NCBI GenBank assembly: GCA_003402345.1
Contig: QFXH01000003.1
Span: 124,001 to 188,000 of the forward strand
Source: Candidatus Nitrotoga sp. MKT
Lineage (GTDB): Bacteria; Pseudomonadota; Gammaproteobacteria; Burkholderiales; Gallionellaceae
Direction: 5' to 3'
DNA: 64,000 bases
Shown: in pieces, positions 9,844-17,789 of the stretch
Layout: every line of letters starts with the position of its first letter
How positions within the stretch are numbered: position 1 is the stretch's first letter
Notes under the pieces: generated by a model
Databases searched by the model: none
Seen by the model: the letters and a program-made list of their open reading frames with translations, nothing else
What the model was told of the DNA's origin: nothing
Translations under genes and position numbers: made by a program

Positions 9844-10104
9844 ATGAATTATTCTTCAAGAATACAAAATACTCCGGCCCAATCAATCGCTCTAATTTCT
9901 ATGCTGTTAATTGGCGCGACTGGCATTGTTCAGGCTGATTCCATTACCAAGGAAAATGCACCATCTTGGGCCGCTTACGACACAAACAGCGATAGCTTTG
10001 TTAGTTTGGAGGAAGCCACAACCAAGCAGATGCCCGCTCGTGTATTCAAAGAACTGGACGCCAGCCATGACGGTAAATTAAGCAAAGATGAATTTACTAA
10101 ATAA
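9844..10104 (+). CDS. Secreted EF-hand protein
   Basis: 86-aa protein with an N-terminal signal-like segment (SIALISMLLIGATGIVQA) and two EF-hand loops: DTNSDSFVSLEE and DASHDGKLSKDE. The first places Asp/Asn/Asp/Glu at calcium-ligand positions, and the second has Asp/Ser/Asp/Lys then Asp-Glu. This predicts a small periplasmic calcium-binding protein. ATG 9844 follows AAGGAAG at good spacing. It is a single-gene unit ended by the terminator at 10166. Confidence 0.85.
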   Translation: MNYSSRIQNTPAQSIALISMLLIGATGIVQADSITKENAPSWAAYDTNSDSFVSLEEATTKQMPARVFKELDASHDGKLSKDEFTK

Positions 10105-10165
10105 AGCGGCAATTTGCAGTAATCTGAGTTAACTTCTGTTTTTTTTCATAAAAGCTCCCCTTCTG

Positions 10166-10196
10166 GTGCGTCAGCTCCCCCTGACGCACTTTTTTT
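10166..10196 (+). terminator. Intrinsic terminator of EF-hand gene
   Basis: GTGCGTCAG, loop CTCCCC, CTGACGCAC, then seven T. A perfect 9-bp stem with a T-run, 60 bp after the EF-hand stop codon. Confidence 0.92.
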
Positions 10197-10241
10197 GCGC
10201 CATCTGAATGTATTTTTTATATTTGACGGGCGGATTTAAAG

Positions 10242-10362
10242 TGGCGGATTCAACTTCGAAGTGCAACAGCTAACGATGGATCGGCATAACGCATTCCAAA
10301 TATACTGCATACAATAATTCGAAATCCAACACTTTGCATAGCCGTGGTTGAGTCGCCCTATC
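10242..10362 (-). pseudogene. IS30-family element relic (transposase C-terminus and end)
   Basis: On the minus strand the reading VLDFELLYAVYLECVMPIHR ending near 10273 resembles the last residues of IS30-type transposases. It is followed by TGTTGCACTTCGAAGTTGAA then TCCGCC, the same terminal sequence found beside the other IS30 relic at 40.44 kb. The upstream part of the transposase is gone or unrecognisable. A similar motif (CACTTCAGTGCTGAATCCCC) at 10733-10752 may be a further end fragment. Confidence 0.6.
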
Positions 10363-10775
10363 CCCCACTGCACTCACCCCTAACAACGAACATCTTTCGA
10401 TCAACGATTTCCAGGCGTTCTTTAACGCTAACACATAACCCTGAATCATAATTTCGCCACTTCTGCCCATTTGCATAGTGCTTGCAGCATAATCTGGCAC
10501 AACCTCCCCCATCACGGATGTCCGCATAGACATGCCAGTAGATCGCCTCATAGCGCCCGTCTTTTGGGCAAGCCGAATTTGACCAAAACCAGCTTGTTTC
10601 AACCCGTAAATCTGGTATCGTTACCAGTTGGTGGGCATGGATACATTTCTTACTTACACCCCTTTTACTGGATTGTTTAAGCGGCTCTGAATACTAATGC
10701 GGCTTGCCGCCGAAACTCTCTTATAAAATGACACTTCAGTGCTGAATCCCCCATTTATTGTTATGGAGCCAACGA

Positions 10776-11882
10776 ATGAAAACAAAAGCTGCAATCGCAT
10801 GGAAGGCCGATGCGCCACTGACAGTTGAAGAAGTTGACCTTGCAGGACCAAGGGAGGGTGAAGTACTGGTCGAAATCAAAGCGACCGGAATCTGCCATAC
10901 TGATTATTACACGCTATCGGGTTCTGACCCGGAAGGTATTTTCCCATCGATCCTTGGGCACGAAGGCGCAGGCATCGTGGTAGATGTCGGCCCGGGTGTT
11001 TCCTCTCTTAAAAAATACGATCATGTCATTCCTCTATACACCCCTGAATGCCGCCAATGCAAGTACTGCTTGTCGCGCAAGACTAATCTTTGTCAAGCCA
11101 TCCGCGCTACTCAGGGTCGCGGCTTAATGCCGGATGCTACATCACGTTTCTCGATTGACGGCAAGCCCATCTATCACTATATGGGAACCTCGACTTTCTC
11201 CAACTACATCGTCGTTCCTGAAATTGCATTGGCTAAAATCCGTGAAGATGCGCCATTCGACAAGGCTTGTTACATCGGCTGTGGTGTTACGACCGGCGTT
11301 GGCGCCGTGGTTTTTTCAGCTAAAGTTGAAGCCGGCGCGAATGTGGTGGTGTTTGGATTGGGTGGCATTGGTCTGAACGTAATTCAAGGCGCAAAGATGG
11401 TGGGTGCCAACAAAATTATCGGCGTTGACATCAATCCTGGACGAATCGAGATAGCACGTAAATTCGGCATGACCGATTTCGTGAATCCGAAAGAAATTGG
11501 AGATATTGTCAATCACATAATCCAGTTGACGGACGGTGGTGCTGATTACTCCTTCGAATGTATTGGCAATGTCACCACCATGCGGCAGGCACTTGAGTGT
11601 TGCCATAAAGGCTGGGGCCAATCGTTCATCATTGGCGTTGCCGCTGCCGGGCAAGAAATCAGTACTCGCCCATTTCAACTGGTAACAGGCCGCGAATGGA
11701 AAGGATCCGCTTTTGGCGGGGCACGTGGCCGTACCGATGTACCGAAAATTGTTGACTGGTACATGGAAGGTAAATTGAATATCGATAATTTGATTACCCA
11801 TACATTACCGCTGGAGCGCATCAACGAGGGTTTTGATTTGATGAAGAGCGGCGAATCGATTCGTTCCGTCGTGCTGTATTGA
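10776..11882 (+). CDS. frmA: S-(hydroxymethyl)glutathione dehydrogenase (class III alcohol dehydrogenase)
   Basis: Zinc-dependent NAD(H) enzyme oxidising S-hydroxymethylglutathione, the spontaneous adduct of formaldehyde and glutathione, to S-formylglutathione (368 aa). Visible features are the catalytic-zinc region TGICHTDYYTLSG and GHEGAGIV, the structural zinc cysteines in CRQCKYCLSRKTNLC, and the Rossmann motif VFGLGGIGLNVIQGAK. ATG 10776 is preceded by GGAG at 7-nt spacing. It pairs with fghA 12 bp downstream as a formaldehyde detoxification operon. No frmR-type repressor gene is present upstream. Confidence 0.96.
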   Translation: MKTKAAIAWKADAPLTVEEVDLAGPREGEVLVEIKATGICHTDYYTLSGSDPEGIFPSILGHEGAGIVVDVGPGVSSLKKYDHVIPLYTPECRQCKYCLSRKTNLCQAIRATQGRGLMPDATSRFSIDGKPIYHYMGTSTFSNYIVVPEIALAKIREDAPFDKACYIGCGVTTGVGAVVFSAKVEAGANVVVFGLGGIGLNVIQGAKMVGANKIIGVDINPGRIEIARKFGMTDFVNPKEIGDIVNHIIQLTDGGADYSFECIGNVTTMRQALECCHKGWGQSFIIGVAAAGQEISTRPFQLVTGREWKGSAFGGARGRTDVPKIVDWYMEGKLNIDNLITHTLPLERINEGFDLMKSGESIRSVVLY

Positions 11883-11894
11883 ACGGGCTGCGCC

Positions 11895-12746
11895 ATGCTT
11901 GAACTGATCAGCGAACACGCATGTTTTGGAGGGAACCAGCGGTTTTATAGTCATCATTCCGAAGAAATCGGCTTGCCAATGCGTTTTTCAGTATTTCTGC
12001 CACCGCAGGCTCGGGAAGGCAAGGTTCCTGCCCTATTCTGTTTGGCCGGCCTGACCTGTTCAGAAGAAACTTTCATGGTCAAGGCGGGGGCACAGCGTAG
12101 TGCTGCGCGGCAGGGGCTGATGCTGATTGCGCCCGATACCAGCCCGCGCGGCGCCAATCTTCCAGGCGAAGCAGACAGCTGGGATTTAGGGGTCGGTGCA
12201 GGTTTCTATCTCGATGCGACAAAAGCGCCATGGGACAAGCATTACCGTATGTACAGCTACGTGCTAGAACTATATGAATTGATTGTGCGGGAATTCCCCG
12301 TGCATTCTTCCAGTATTGGCATTACCGGGCACTCGATGGGCGGGCATGGAGCGCTTGTTCTGGCGTTGCGCAATCCAGATCTTTTTAAAACGGTATCGGC
12401 ATTTGCGCCGATCTGTGCGCCGAGCAAATGTCCTTGGGGTGTTAAGGCATTTACTGCGTATCTGGGCAGCGAACAAGGGAACTGGCAGCAATACGATGCC
12501 AGTGCGCTCATGGAACAAAGGCATATGCCATTTCCAAACGGAATACTGATTGATCAGGGGTTGAGCGATAAATTTCTGTCTAATCAATTGTTTCCTCAAA
12601 CGTTCGAAGCAGCCTGCCAAAAAGCGCAGCAACCCTTGGAACTGCGCAGGCATGCTGACTACGACCATGGGTATTATTTTATTTCGACATTCATCGAAGA
12701 ACATATTCGATTTCATCACCGAACATTAGATGGGACAACCCCATAA
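11895..12746 (+). CDS. fghA: S-formylglutathione hydrolase
   Basis: Esterase D-type alpha/beta hydrolase that converts S-formylglutathione to formate and glutathione (283 aa). It has the nucleophile elbow ITGHSMGGHGALVLAL with catalytic Ser, an oxyanion region near LAGLTCSEETFMVKAG, a candidate Asp in LIDQGLSDKFL and the terminal His in YDHGYYFISTF. It completes formaldehyde oxidation started by frmA. Confidence 0.96.
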   Translation: MLELISEHACFGGNQRFYSHHSEEIGLPMRFSVFLPPQAREGKVPALFCLAGLTCSEETFMVKAGAQRSAARQGLMLIAPDTSPRGANLPGEADSWDLGVGAGFYLDATKAPWDKHYRMYSYVLELYELIVREFPVHSSSIGITGHSMGGHGALVLALRNPDLFKTVSAFAPICAPSKCPWGVKAFTAYLGSEQGNWQQYDASALMEQRHMPFPNGILIDQGLSDKFLSNQLFPQTFEAACQKAQQPLELRRHADYDHGYYFISTFIEEHIRFHHRTLDGTTP

Positions 12747-12832
12747 CAATATTGATCGTATCTGCCAAACTCATTCACAAGCCATTAAAAATTTTCTTGG
12801 TGAATATTTTATTAATTTGTGAAGCTGTGATT

Positions 12833-12849
12833 GCCATTGGCGCAATGGC
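12833..12849. promoter_or_regulatory. Short dyad upstream of HU gene
   Basis: GCCATTG-GCG-CAATGGC, a 7-bp perfect inverted repeat 45 bp before the HU-like gene. Possible operator or 5' UTR hairpin; function not known. Confidence 0.4.
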
Positions 12850-12893
12850 TTGATACAGTGCAGTGTTTTTTCAACTAAAGGGAGTCATTAATT

Positions 12894-13187
12894 ATGAATA
12901 AAGCAGAGTTGATTGATGTAGTAGCTAAATCCACAAAGAACCCAAAGACAAATGTCGAGGAGATACTAAATGCGCTAATGGCTGCTGTACAAGCAACATT
13001 GGTAAAAGGCGATAATGTGCAGCTGATTGGTTTTGGCACCTTTGCTGTCGAACAGCGCGCTGCTCGGATAGGACGGAATCCAGCTACCGGAAAAGAATTA
13101 AAAATACCGGCCAAGAAAGTTGCGAAATTTAAAGTCGGCAGCAAATTGAAAGACGCGGTTGCTGGCGTAAAAGCTAAAAAGAAATAA
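12894..13187 (+). CDS. HU family DNA-binding protein
   Basis: 97-aa histone-like protein. The N-terminal helices (MNKAELIDVVAKSTKN) and the DNA-binding beta-arm with RIGRNPATGKELKIPAKK are typical of HU/IHF proteins, and the C-terminal tail is Lys-rich. GGGAG precedes the ATG. It is monocistronic, with a terminator at 13201. HU versus IHF assignment is by eye. Confidence 0.92.
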   Translation: MNKAELIDVVAKSTKNPKTNVEEILNALMAAVQATLVKGDNVQLIGFGTFAVEQRAARIGRNPATGKELKIPAKKVAKFKVGSKLKDAVAGVKAKKK

Positions 13188-13200
13188 CCAACGCAGTCAA

Positions 13201-13225
13201 GCGTGCCCCCAAATCTGGGGCACGC
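13201..13225 (+). terminator. Terminator-like hairpin after HU gene
   Basis: GCGTGCCCC-CAAATCT-GGGGCACGC, a 9-bp GC-rich stem, followed by CATCTTATTATTAT. The T-rich tail is interrupted, so it is a moderate intrinsic terminator. Confidence 0.7.
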
Positions 13226-13398
13226 CATCTTATTATTATCTGAATTAGTATTTTCACCTCATTTGCAGCATCACGCTTTAAACCCTGAGATTCACATCTT
13301 TCATTTTTATTCTCTGTTGCCGTTATAGACCGGTTAATAACAGATTAAATGTAATTTTAGCTGACATCCATTCCATAAGAACTATGGCGTTTAGTTTT

Positions 13399-15252
13399 TT
13401 AGTTTCCCCATGCCTCGATTTCGGTGATGCGGGAGTAACTGGCGAGCGCGCTGGTAACGTTTACCCGAATTCGATCAGTGGTAACCGCGGCGAAGCTTAC
13501 TGTCCTTTTAACAAGATTATTTCCGCTTACCGTAGCAAGCGTAACCCAAGCCGATCCATCCCAGCCCTGGACGGTAAAGCCAGTTACGCCATAAGTGGTG
13601 AAGGTGAGCGTATCGGTCGGTTCGATCGGGTTAGCGTAGTTGTCCTGAAGCGTATAGACCACCACGCGATCGATCGTTTGCGTACCATTAAAGTTAATTT
13701 GCACCCAGTCGGGTTGCGTGTTGGCTGTTGCATCATTCCAGCCACCTCCATTACCCCAGATGACACCGGTGCGCTGGTTGTTGTTGACCGCCGCCACAGG
13801 GTATGCGCTGCTGTAGGTGCTTGACGCCGAAGCCACTGCCCCAACGCTGGCAAGCGCAACGTTACTACTCGCTACAGGTATTGTCGTTGCCGAAACAGGA
13901 TTTGACTGCGCTGAGCAGTTGCTTGCAACGTCACATGCCGCTAAGGTATAGCTATAACTGGTCGAGGCTGTCAAGCCCGTATCGGTATAGCTCGTCGTGG
14001 TCGGGCTGCCAACCAGGGTGCCCCCACGATAAACTTTGTAGCCCGTTACGCCCACGTTGTCCGTCGAGGCCGTCCAGCTTAGGTTTATCTGGGTGGCACC
14101 AACAGGCGTAGCAGAAAGGCCTACAGGTACGCTAGGTGGAACATTGTCTACACCACAATTTCCACCCACCGATCCAGTTCCATCCAACTTAAAAGTGGCC
14201 GATGCCACACATCCAGCCGTAATAACAAACTGTGATGGCGAACTCCCCCCAAGCACAATTGGAGCGATTGGCACCCCATTATTGTAAAGTGGTGGCTGAA
14301 AAGAAAATCCAGAAGATGTTTCCGAATAAGGCCCAATACTAGAGCCAGCAGTAAAGTCTGTCTGAATTACTTCTGCGTGCAGTGTGTAGCTGCCAGGGGG
14401 CAGTAGCAATTTAAAGTAGCCGGTATTTTGAATTAGGTAGTCGGAAACAACACTAAACACTTTATTAGTGTTTACTTCCTTAGCCCAAATGTTGGCGCCA
14501 CGAATAGGCGTACCATTAACTTGGACGAAGCTTCCAGTAAGCTGGCCATAAACACTGCCCAGTGTTGCATCTGGATAAAGAGCGCTCACTGCAGCAGTAT
14601 CGTCTTCATGTAAAGTAGCGTAACTCCGGTAAGCAATGGGGTACATTAATGGATAATTTGAGGGGTACGACGTCACTAGCCCTTGTGAATTATCCAATTG
14701 CGTGTGATCCAAACCAATCAAATGACCAACTTCATGGGCAAGAACGACTTTCATGGTCGTATCGTTCACGGAAATATAGCCGTTGATAACAGCACGGCCT
14801 TCCACATATTGACACTGTGAACCGTTATTATTCCAAGCTGAACCTGCGAAACCAAGTACACTATTTTTTGCACCCACACCGAATATGGAATCAATAATGG
14901 AACCATCGGAATCGTAAATTACTGGGTTCAATCCATCCGAAAAATCATACAAGAACGTCGCATAATTACTGGCAGCAATGTCCACCGGCAGATCCGCCCC
15001 GCGCGCAAGAACCACCGTTGAAGTCGCCACATTAGTCCACATGGATACCGCTTCGGTAACTAGTGCGTCTGCCTGCGCTTTTGTACGGGAACCAAGGATC
15101 CCTTGGTCATAATTAAGCGACACTGAACCTGCGCCAGCATATTTTGTAGGTAGCTGATAACAAACCACCAAAGGTCCACCTGCAAATGCAGAAACCGTAA
15201 ACAGAATCAGCACCCCAGCTATAAACCCGTGCAGAACTCTCAGGCATGTCAT
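13399..15252 (-). CDS. Secreted matrixin-type metalloprotease with FnIII and F5/8C domains
   Basis: 617-aa secreted protein. A signal peptide (GFIAGVLILFTVSAFAGG) is followed by a metzincin domain with the zinc motif HEVGHLIGLDH near residue 170. Next come a carboxypeptidase-regulatory-like beta domain (residues about 240-330) and a fibronectin type III domain starting at PPSVPVGLSATP (about 370-460). A C-terminal F5/8-type-C/discoidin-like domain runs from about 475 to the end (SASSTYSSAYPVAAVNNNQRTG to ITEIEAWGN) and probably binds carbohydrate. It likely degrades extracellular protein or matrix. It overlaps the upstream gene by 4 bp (ATGA), so the two are co-translated. Confidence 0.85.
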   Translation of the reverse strand: MTCLRVLHGFIAGVLILFTVSAFAGGPLVVCYQLPTKYAGAGSVSLNYDQGILGSRTKAQADALVTEAVSMWTNVATSTVVLARGADLPVDIAASNYATFLYDFSDGLNPVIYDSDGSIIDSIFGVGAKNSVLGFAGSAWNNNGSQCQYVEGRAVINGYISVNDTTMKVVLAHEVGHLIGLDHTQLDNSQGLVTSYPSNYPLMYPIAYRSYATLHEDDTAAVSALYPDATLGSVYGQLTGSFVQVNGTPIRGANIWAKEVNTNKVFSVVSDYLIQNTGYFKLLLPPGSYTLHAEVIQTDFTAGSSIGPYSETSSGFSFQPPLYNNGVPIAPIVLGGSSPSQFVITAGCVASATFKLDGTGSVGGNCGVDNVPPSVPVGLSATPVGATQINLSWTASTDNVGVTGYKVYRGGTLVGSPTTTSYTDTGLTASTSYSYTLAACDVASNCSAQSNPVSATTIPVASSNVALASVGAVASASSTYSSAYPVAAVNNNQRTGVIWGNGGGWNDATANTQPDWVQINFNGTQTIDRVVVYTLQDNYANPIEPTDTLTFTTYGVTGFTVQGWDGSAWVTLATVSGNNLVKRTVSFAAVTTDRIRVNVTSALASYSRITEIEAWGN

Positions 15253-15830
15253 TTAACCGCTCCTGCTTGTTGGCGCACAAGCTCTTTAAATTCGTCGAGA
15301 TTAAATTGCTTAGTAGATCCCGGTGCCTGCCGCATTTTAATTAGGGCTGGTGTGGACATCAAATGGGTGGAGGCACCCAAGGTCATTTCTTTGAAATCTC
15401 TACCATTGGTTACATGAGCACCCGTTAACCCCGGGATAACATTAAATTTTCCCTGCTCAAGACCAACTGGACTGGAGAACCCTGATACCGAAATTCCATA
15501 AAGAAAAAGTATATAGCTCTCCCCCACTGTAAAAGTAGGCACTCCCGTTATTTGATTTGTTTCCCCTTGTACCTTTCCACCGATTTGCTTTATGGTATGC
15601 GTGGCTCCAACTTTACCCTTGAGAACCTCCTGCACTTCAAAGGTGCTATAAGTCACAATCAAATTTGTTTGGGGATCACGTTCACTATGATTTTCAAGTG
15701 ATTTACCTTGAAATGCGATAGCGGCATCATTAATGATTTCATCCAGGTAAAGTGGTAACACACTCATAGCGTGTGCAGGCAGCGTACTTATAAGACTGAT
15801 CAAACAGGCAAAAATAAATTGTCTCAACAT
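15249..15830 (-). CDS. Secreted protein of unknown function, partner of matrixin
   Basis: 193 aa with a clear signal peptide (LRQFIFACLISLISTLPAHA). The rest alternates beta-strand-like stretches, including YSTFEVQEVLKGKVG and GESYILFLYG. These resemble small secreted proteins found beside matrixin-type peptidases, possibly an inhibitor or chaperone. ATG 15830 is chosen because GGGGGGTG stands upstream; a longer frame exists. The 4-bp overlap with the protease gene shows coupling. I do not recognise a named domain. Confidence 0.65.
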   Translation of the reverse strand: MLRQFIFACLISLISTLPAHAMSVLPLYLDEIINDAAIAFQGKSLENHSERDPQTNLIVTYSTFEVQEVLKGKVGATHTIKQIGGKVQGETNQITGVPTFTVGESYILFLYGISVSGFSSPVGLEQGKFNVIPGLTGAHVTNGRDFKEMTLGASTHLMSTPALIKMRQAPGSTKQFNLDEFKELVRQQAGAVK

Positions 15831-16433
15831 AAAAACACCCCCCAAGCGATAAGGTATATCGAACCAGTGTCCCAAAGTTTTAGCCTATCTATAAATTTAA
15901 ATTTACACTGAAGCAAAAATTAAACCTAAAGTACTTTCATATTCATGATCCTACACATTGTAAATATGAAAATCTCTAGAAAAATATGTATTTTCATAAT
16001 AGATAACCAGCCTTAAATTTAATTACTTGCTCCAAGCCAGTTTCATGTACGAAAAATGTACTAAATACGAATTTTAATAACCCCTAGATCCCAATAGTCT
16101 ACGAAACCAGAATTAGTACATGGTTTATTAAAAATGCTAGGATGCACGCTAAACAAAAGAACTTGTTATTAACTTAATGCTACGGGCAATTTCACTAAAC
16201 ATTCGGGTTCCGGGCAACAGTAGATACGGAGACACAAATGCTAAAGCAGAATTAAGCAATTCCATTTTGAAATTGAAATGTGCGAACTCGTAACTTAACT
16301 AAATAGCAAACAAACAATTTTTATGGCAAGCAGCACAGATTATATCGTACTCAGTGCCCGTTAGATCGCTACCCCTAATGGGGGTAGCTCAAATTATTAA
16401 TCTATCAGCAACGCAAAGGGAGCAACGACACGC
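15831..16433. other. Intergenic between secreted protease unit and ABC permease
   Basis: About 600 bp, AT-rich, without a convincing gene. The only clear structure is the hairpin GCTACCCC-TAATG-GGGGTAGC at 16368-16388, 45 bp before the permease start. It probably carries divergent promoters. Confidence 0.45.
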
Positions 16434-17252
16434 ATGATTACAGTAGTAAAAAATCTTGTCGAATACCACGAATTGATGACAGTACTTGCCTGGAAAAACG
16501 TCACACTACGCTACAAACAAGCATATCTGGGCATTGCCTGGGCTGTAGTCAAACCGCTCATCCTCATGCTGATTTTTACATTGGTCAAAAGCTTCGTTGG
16601 TATTGATAGTGGCAACATCCCGTACCCCCTCCTAACTTTTGCAGCGCTCATGCCCTGGATTTTCTTTCAAGAATCTGCATCCGAGGGAGTAAGCAGTGTG
16701 GTGGGTAATGCCAACCTGATCAAAAAAATCTATTTCCCGCGCGAGATATTCCCCATAACGGCAGTCGTCACCAAACTTGTAGAGCTTGGCATCAACTTTG
16801 TCATTTTAGCCGGGCTTATGATTTGGTTTCAATATATACCCAGCATACACATACTATGGGTACCGTTCATCATTCTTTACACAATCCTGGCAGCTCTGAG
16901 CATCGCATTTGTTGGCGCAGCAATTAATGTTTACTATCGGGACATGGGAACCGCCCTGCCTGTTCTACTTTCCCTACTTATGTATGCATCTCCGGTGATG
17001 TACCCATTGCAACTGGTAAAGGATAAACTTTTAGAACAACAAGCTGCTGGCGAGTGGTCCAACCTGCTCTATACCCTTTATACCCTTAACCCCCTAGCAG
17101 GCATCATTGATGCATTTCAAAGTGTAGTACTGAAAAATCAGCCGCCGGATCTAATGGCGATGATACCTGGCATGATTTTAGTTGCGATCCTACTCCCTCT
17201 AAGTTACACATTCTTCAAGCGGGCGGAGTCTTATTTTGCAGATGTAATTTAA
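16434..17252 (+). CDS. ABC-2 type permease for polysaccharide export (Wzm-like)
   Basis: 272-aa membrane protein of the ABC-2 family used for O-antigen, capsule or teichoic acid export. The N-terminal cytoplasmic helix (LMTVLAWKNVTLRYKQAYLG) precedes six predicted membrane segments, and the family motif SPVMYP appears in YASPVMYPLQLVKD. The cognate Wzt-type ATPase normally follows directly, but here hairpins and tRNA genes follow and no ATPase is encoded within the window. The gene is intact, so it is either orphaned by rearrangement or works with an ATPase elsewhere. Confidence 0.88.
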   Translation: MITVVKNLVEYHELMTVLAWKNVTLRYKQAYLGIAWAVVKPLILMLIFTLVKSFVGIDSGNIPYPLLTFAALMPWIFFQESASEGVSSVVGNANLIKKIYFPREIFPITAVVTKLVELGINFVILAGLMIWFQYIPSIHILWVPFIILYTILAALSIAFVGAAINVYYRDMGTALPVLLSLLMYASPVMYPLQLVKDKLLEQQAAGEWSNLLYTLYTLNPLAGIIDAFQSVVLKNQPPDLMAMIPGMILVAILLPLSYTFFKRAESYFADVI

Positions 17253-17276
17253 AGGCAGCGGATAGAAGTTGAATGA

Positions 17277-17318
17277 TCTCCGGCAAAGCCGGAGACTTAT
17301 TGGGCAGCGGCCAATAAG
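17277..17318. terminator. Two adjacent 8-bp hairpins after ABC permease
   Basis: TCTCCGGC-AAA-GCCGGAGA (17277-17295) is directly followed by CTTATTGG-GCAGCGG-CCAATAAG (17296-17318). Both stems are perfect. There is no long T-run, so they could act as a terminator or transcript-stabilising structure for the permease gene. Confidence 0.6.
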
Positions 17319-17517
17319 CCCTGAATCCTCTCCAAAACAGCTATAACCCTAGTTTATCTGGTCGTAACACTCTTCCTCTTGGTTCCGATATACACTCTAG
17401 CCCAAATACTTAAACGAAATACCCACGAGCCTAAAATACCTCGCCAGTAAAATTCCGCCCTTGCTCCTCGAAATACCCTGTTACCACTATCGCTTTGCCC
17501 TTTACGGGGTACAGTAT

Positions 17518-17546
17518 TTGACCTTTTGTATGAGTTGCGGTAAGCT
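17518..17546 (+). promoter_or_regulatory. Promoter of tRNA-Ser/tRNA-Arg
   Basis: TTGACC, 17-bp spacer, TAAGCT, ending 12 bp before the tRNA-Ser 5' end. A sigma-70-like promoter suits the tandem tRNA transcript. Confidence 0.5.
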
Positions 17547-17558
17547 GCGCGACCTTTA

Positions 17559-17651
17559 GGAGAGATGGCCGAGTGGTCGAAGGTACTCCCCTGCTAAGGG
17601 AGCGTAGGGTTTATAGCCTTACCGAGGGTTCGAATCCCTCTCTCTCCGCCA
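17559..17651 (+). tRNA. tRNA-Ser (GCT)
   Basis: Class II tRNA with long variable arm. Acceptor GGAGAGA pairs with TCTCTCC, the anticodon loop CTGCTAA gives GCT, the T-arm is GAGGGTTCGAATCCCTC, and CCA is encoded. Confidence 0.96.
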
Positions 17652-17676
17652 GAGAAACAATATTAAAAACAGTTTT

Positions 17677-17753
17677 GCGCCCGTAGCTCAGATGGATAGA
17701 GTACTTGGCTACGAACCAAGGGGTCGGGCGTTCGAATCGCTCCGGGCGCACCA
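17677..17753 (+). tRNA. tRNA-Arg (ACG), integration target
   Basis: Acceptor GCGCCCG pairs with CGGGCGC, the anticodon ACG lies in TTGGCTACGAACCAA, and CCA is encoded. Its 3' half, from within the anticodon stem onward, is repeated at 26432-26478, so an integrative element has entered here and restored an intact tRNA at its left end. Confidence 0.96.
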
Positions 17754-17759
17754 GTAAAT
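17709..17759 (+). repeat. attL: 51-bp direct repeat, left copy
   Basis: Runs from the anticodon stem through the 3' end of tRNA-Arg and six bases beyond. It is identical to 26432-26482. This is the left junction of the integrative element. Confidence 0.95.
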
Positions 17760-17760
17760 C

Positions 17761-17789
17761 AAGGGGTTAGGCCAAAAGCCTAGCTCCTT
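17761..17789 (+). terminator. Element-borne terminator-like hairpin at attL
   Basis: The arms AAGGGGTTAGGC and GCCTAGCTCCTT pair around CAAAA with two mismatches. It overlaps the last codons of the integrase gene. It resembles the hairpin at 26483-26515, which was the original downstream terminator of tRNA-Arg before insertion, so the element seems to bring a replacement terminator. Confidence 0.6.

Larger units (their letters stand above)
17253..17558. other. Intergenic: tandem hairpins then tRNA promoter
   Basis: No gene. The left end carries two abutting perfect hairpins (17277-17318). The right end carries a promoter-like TTGACC (17518) and TAAGCT (17541) with 17-bp spacing ahead of tRNA-Ser. 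Confidence 0.5.

Noticed and set aside
10270-10602. 110-codon minus-strand frame before frmA
   Set aside because: Only its last 30 codons resemble anything, and they match an IS30 transposase tip; the rest shows no domain or RBS.
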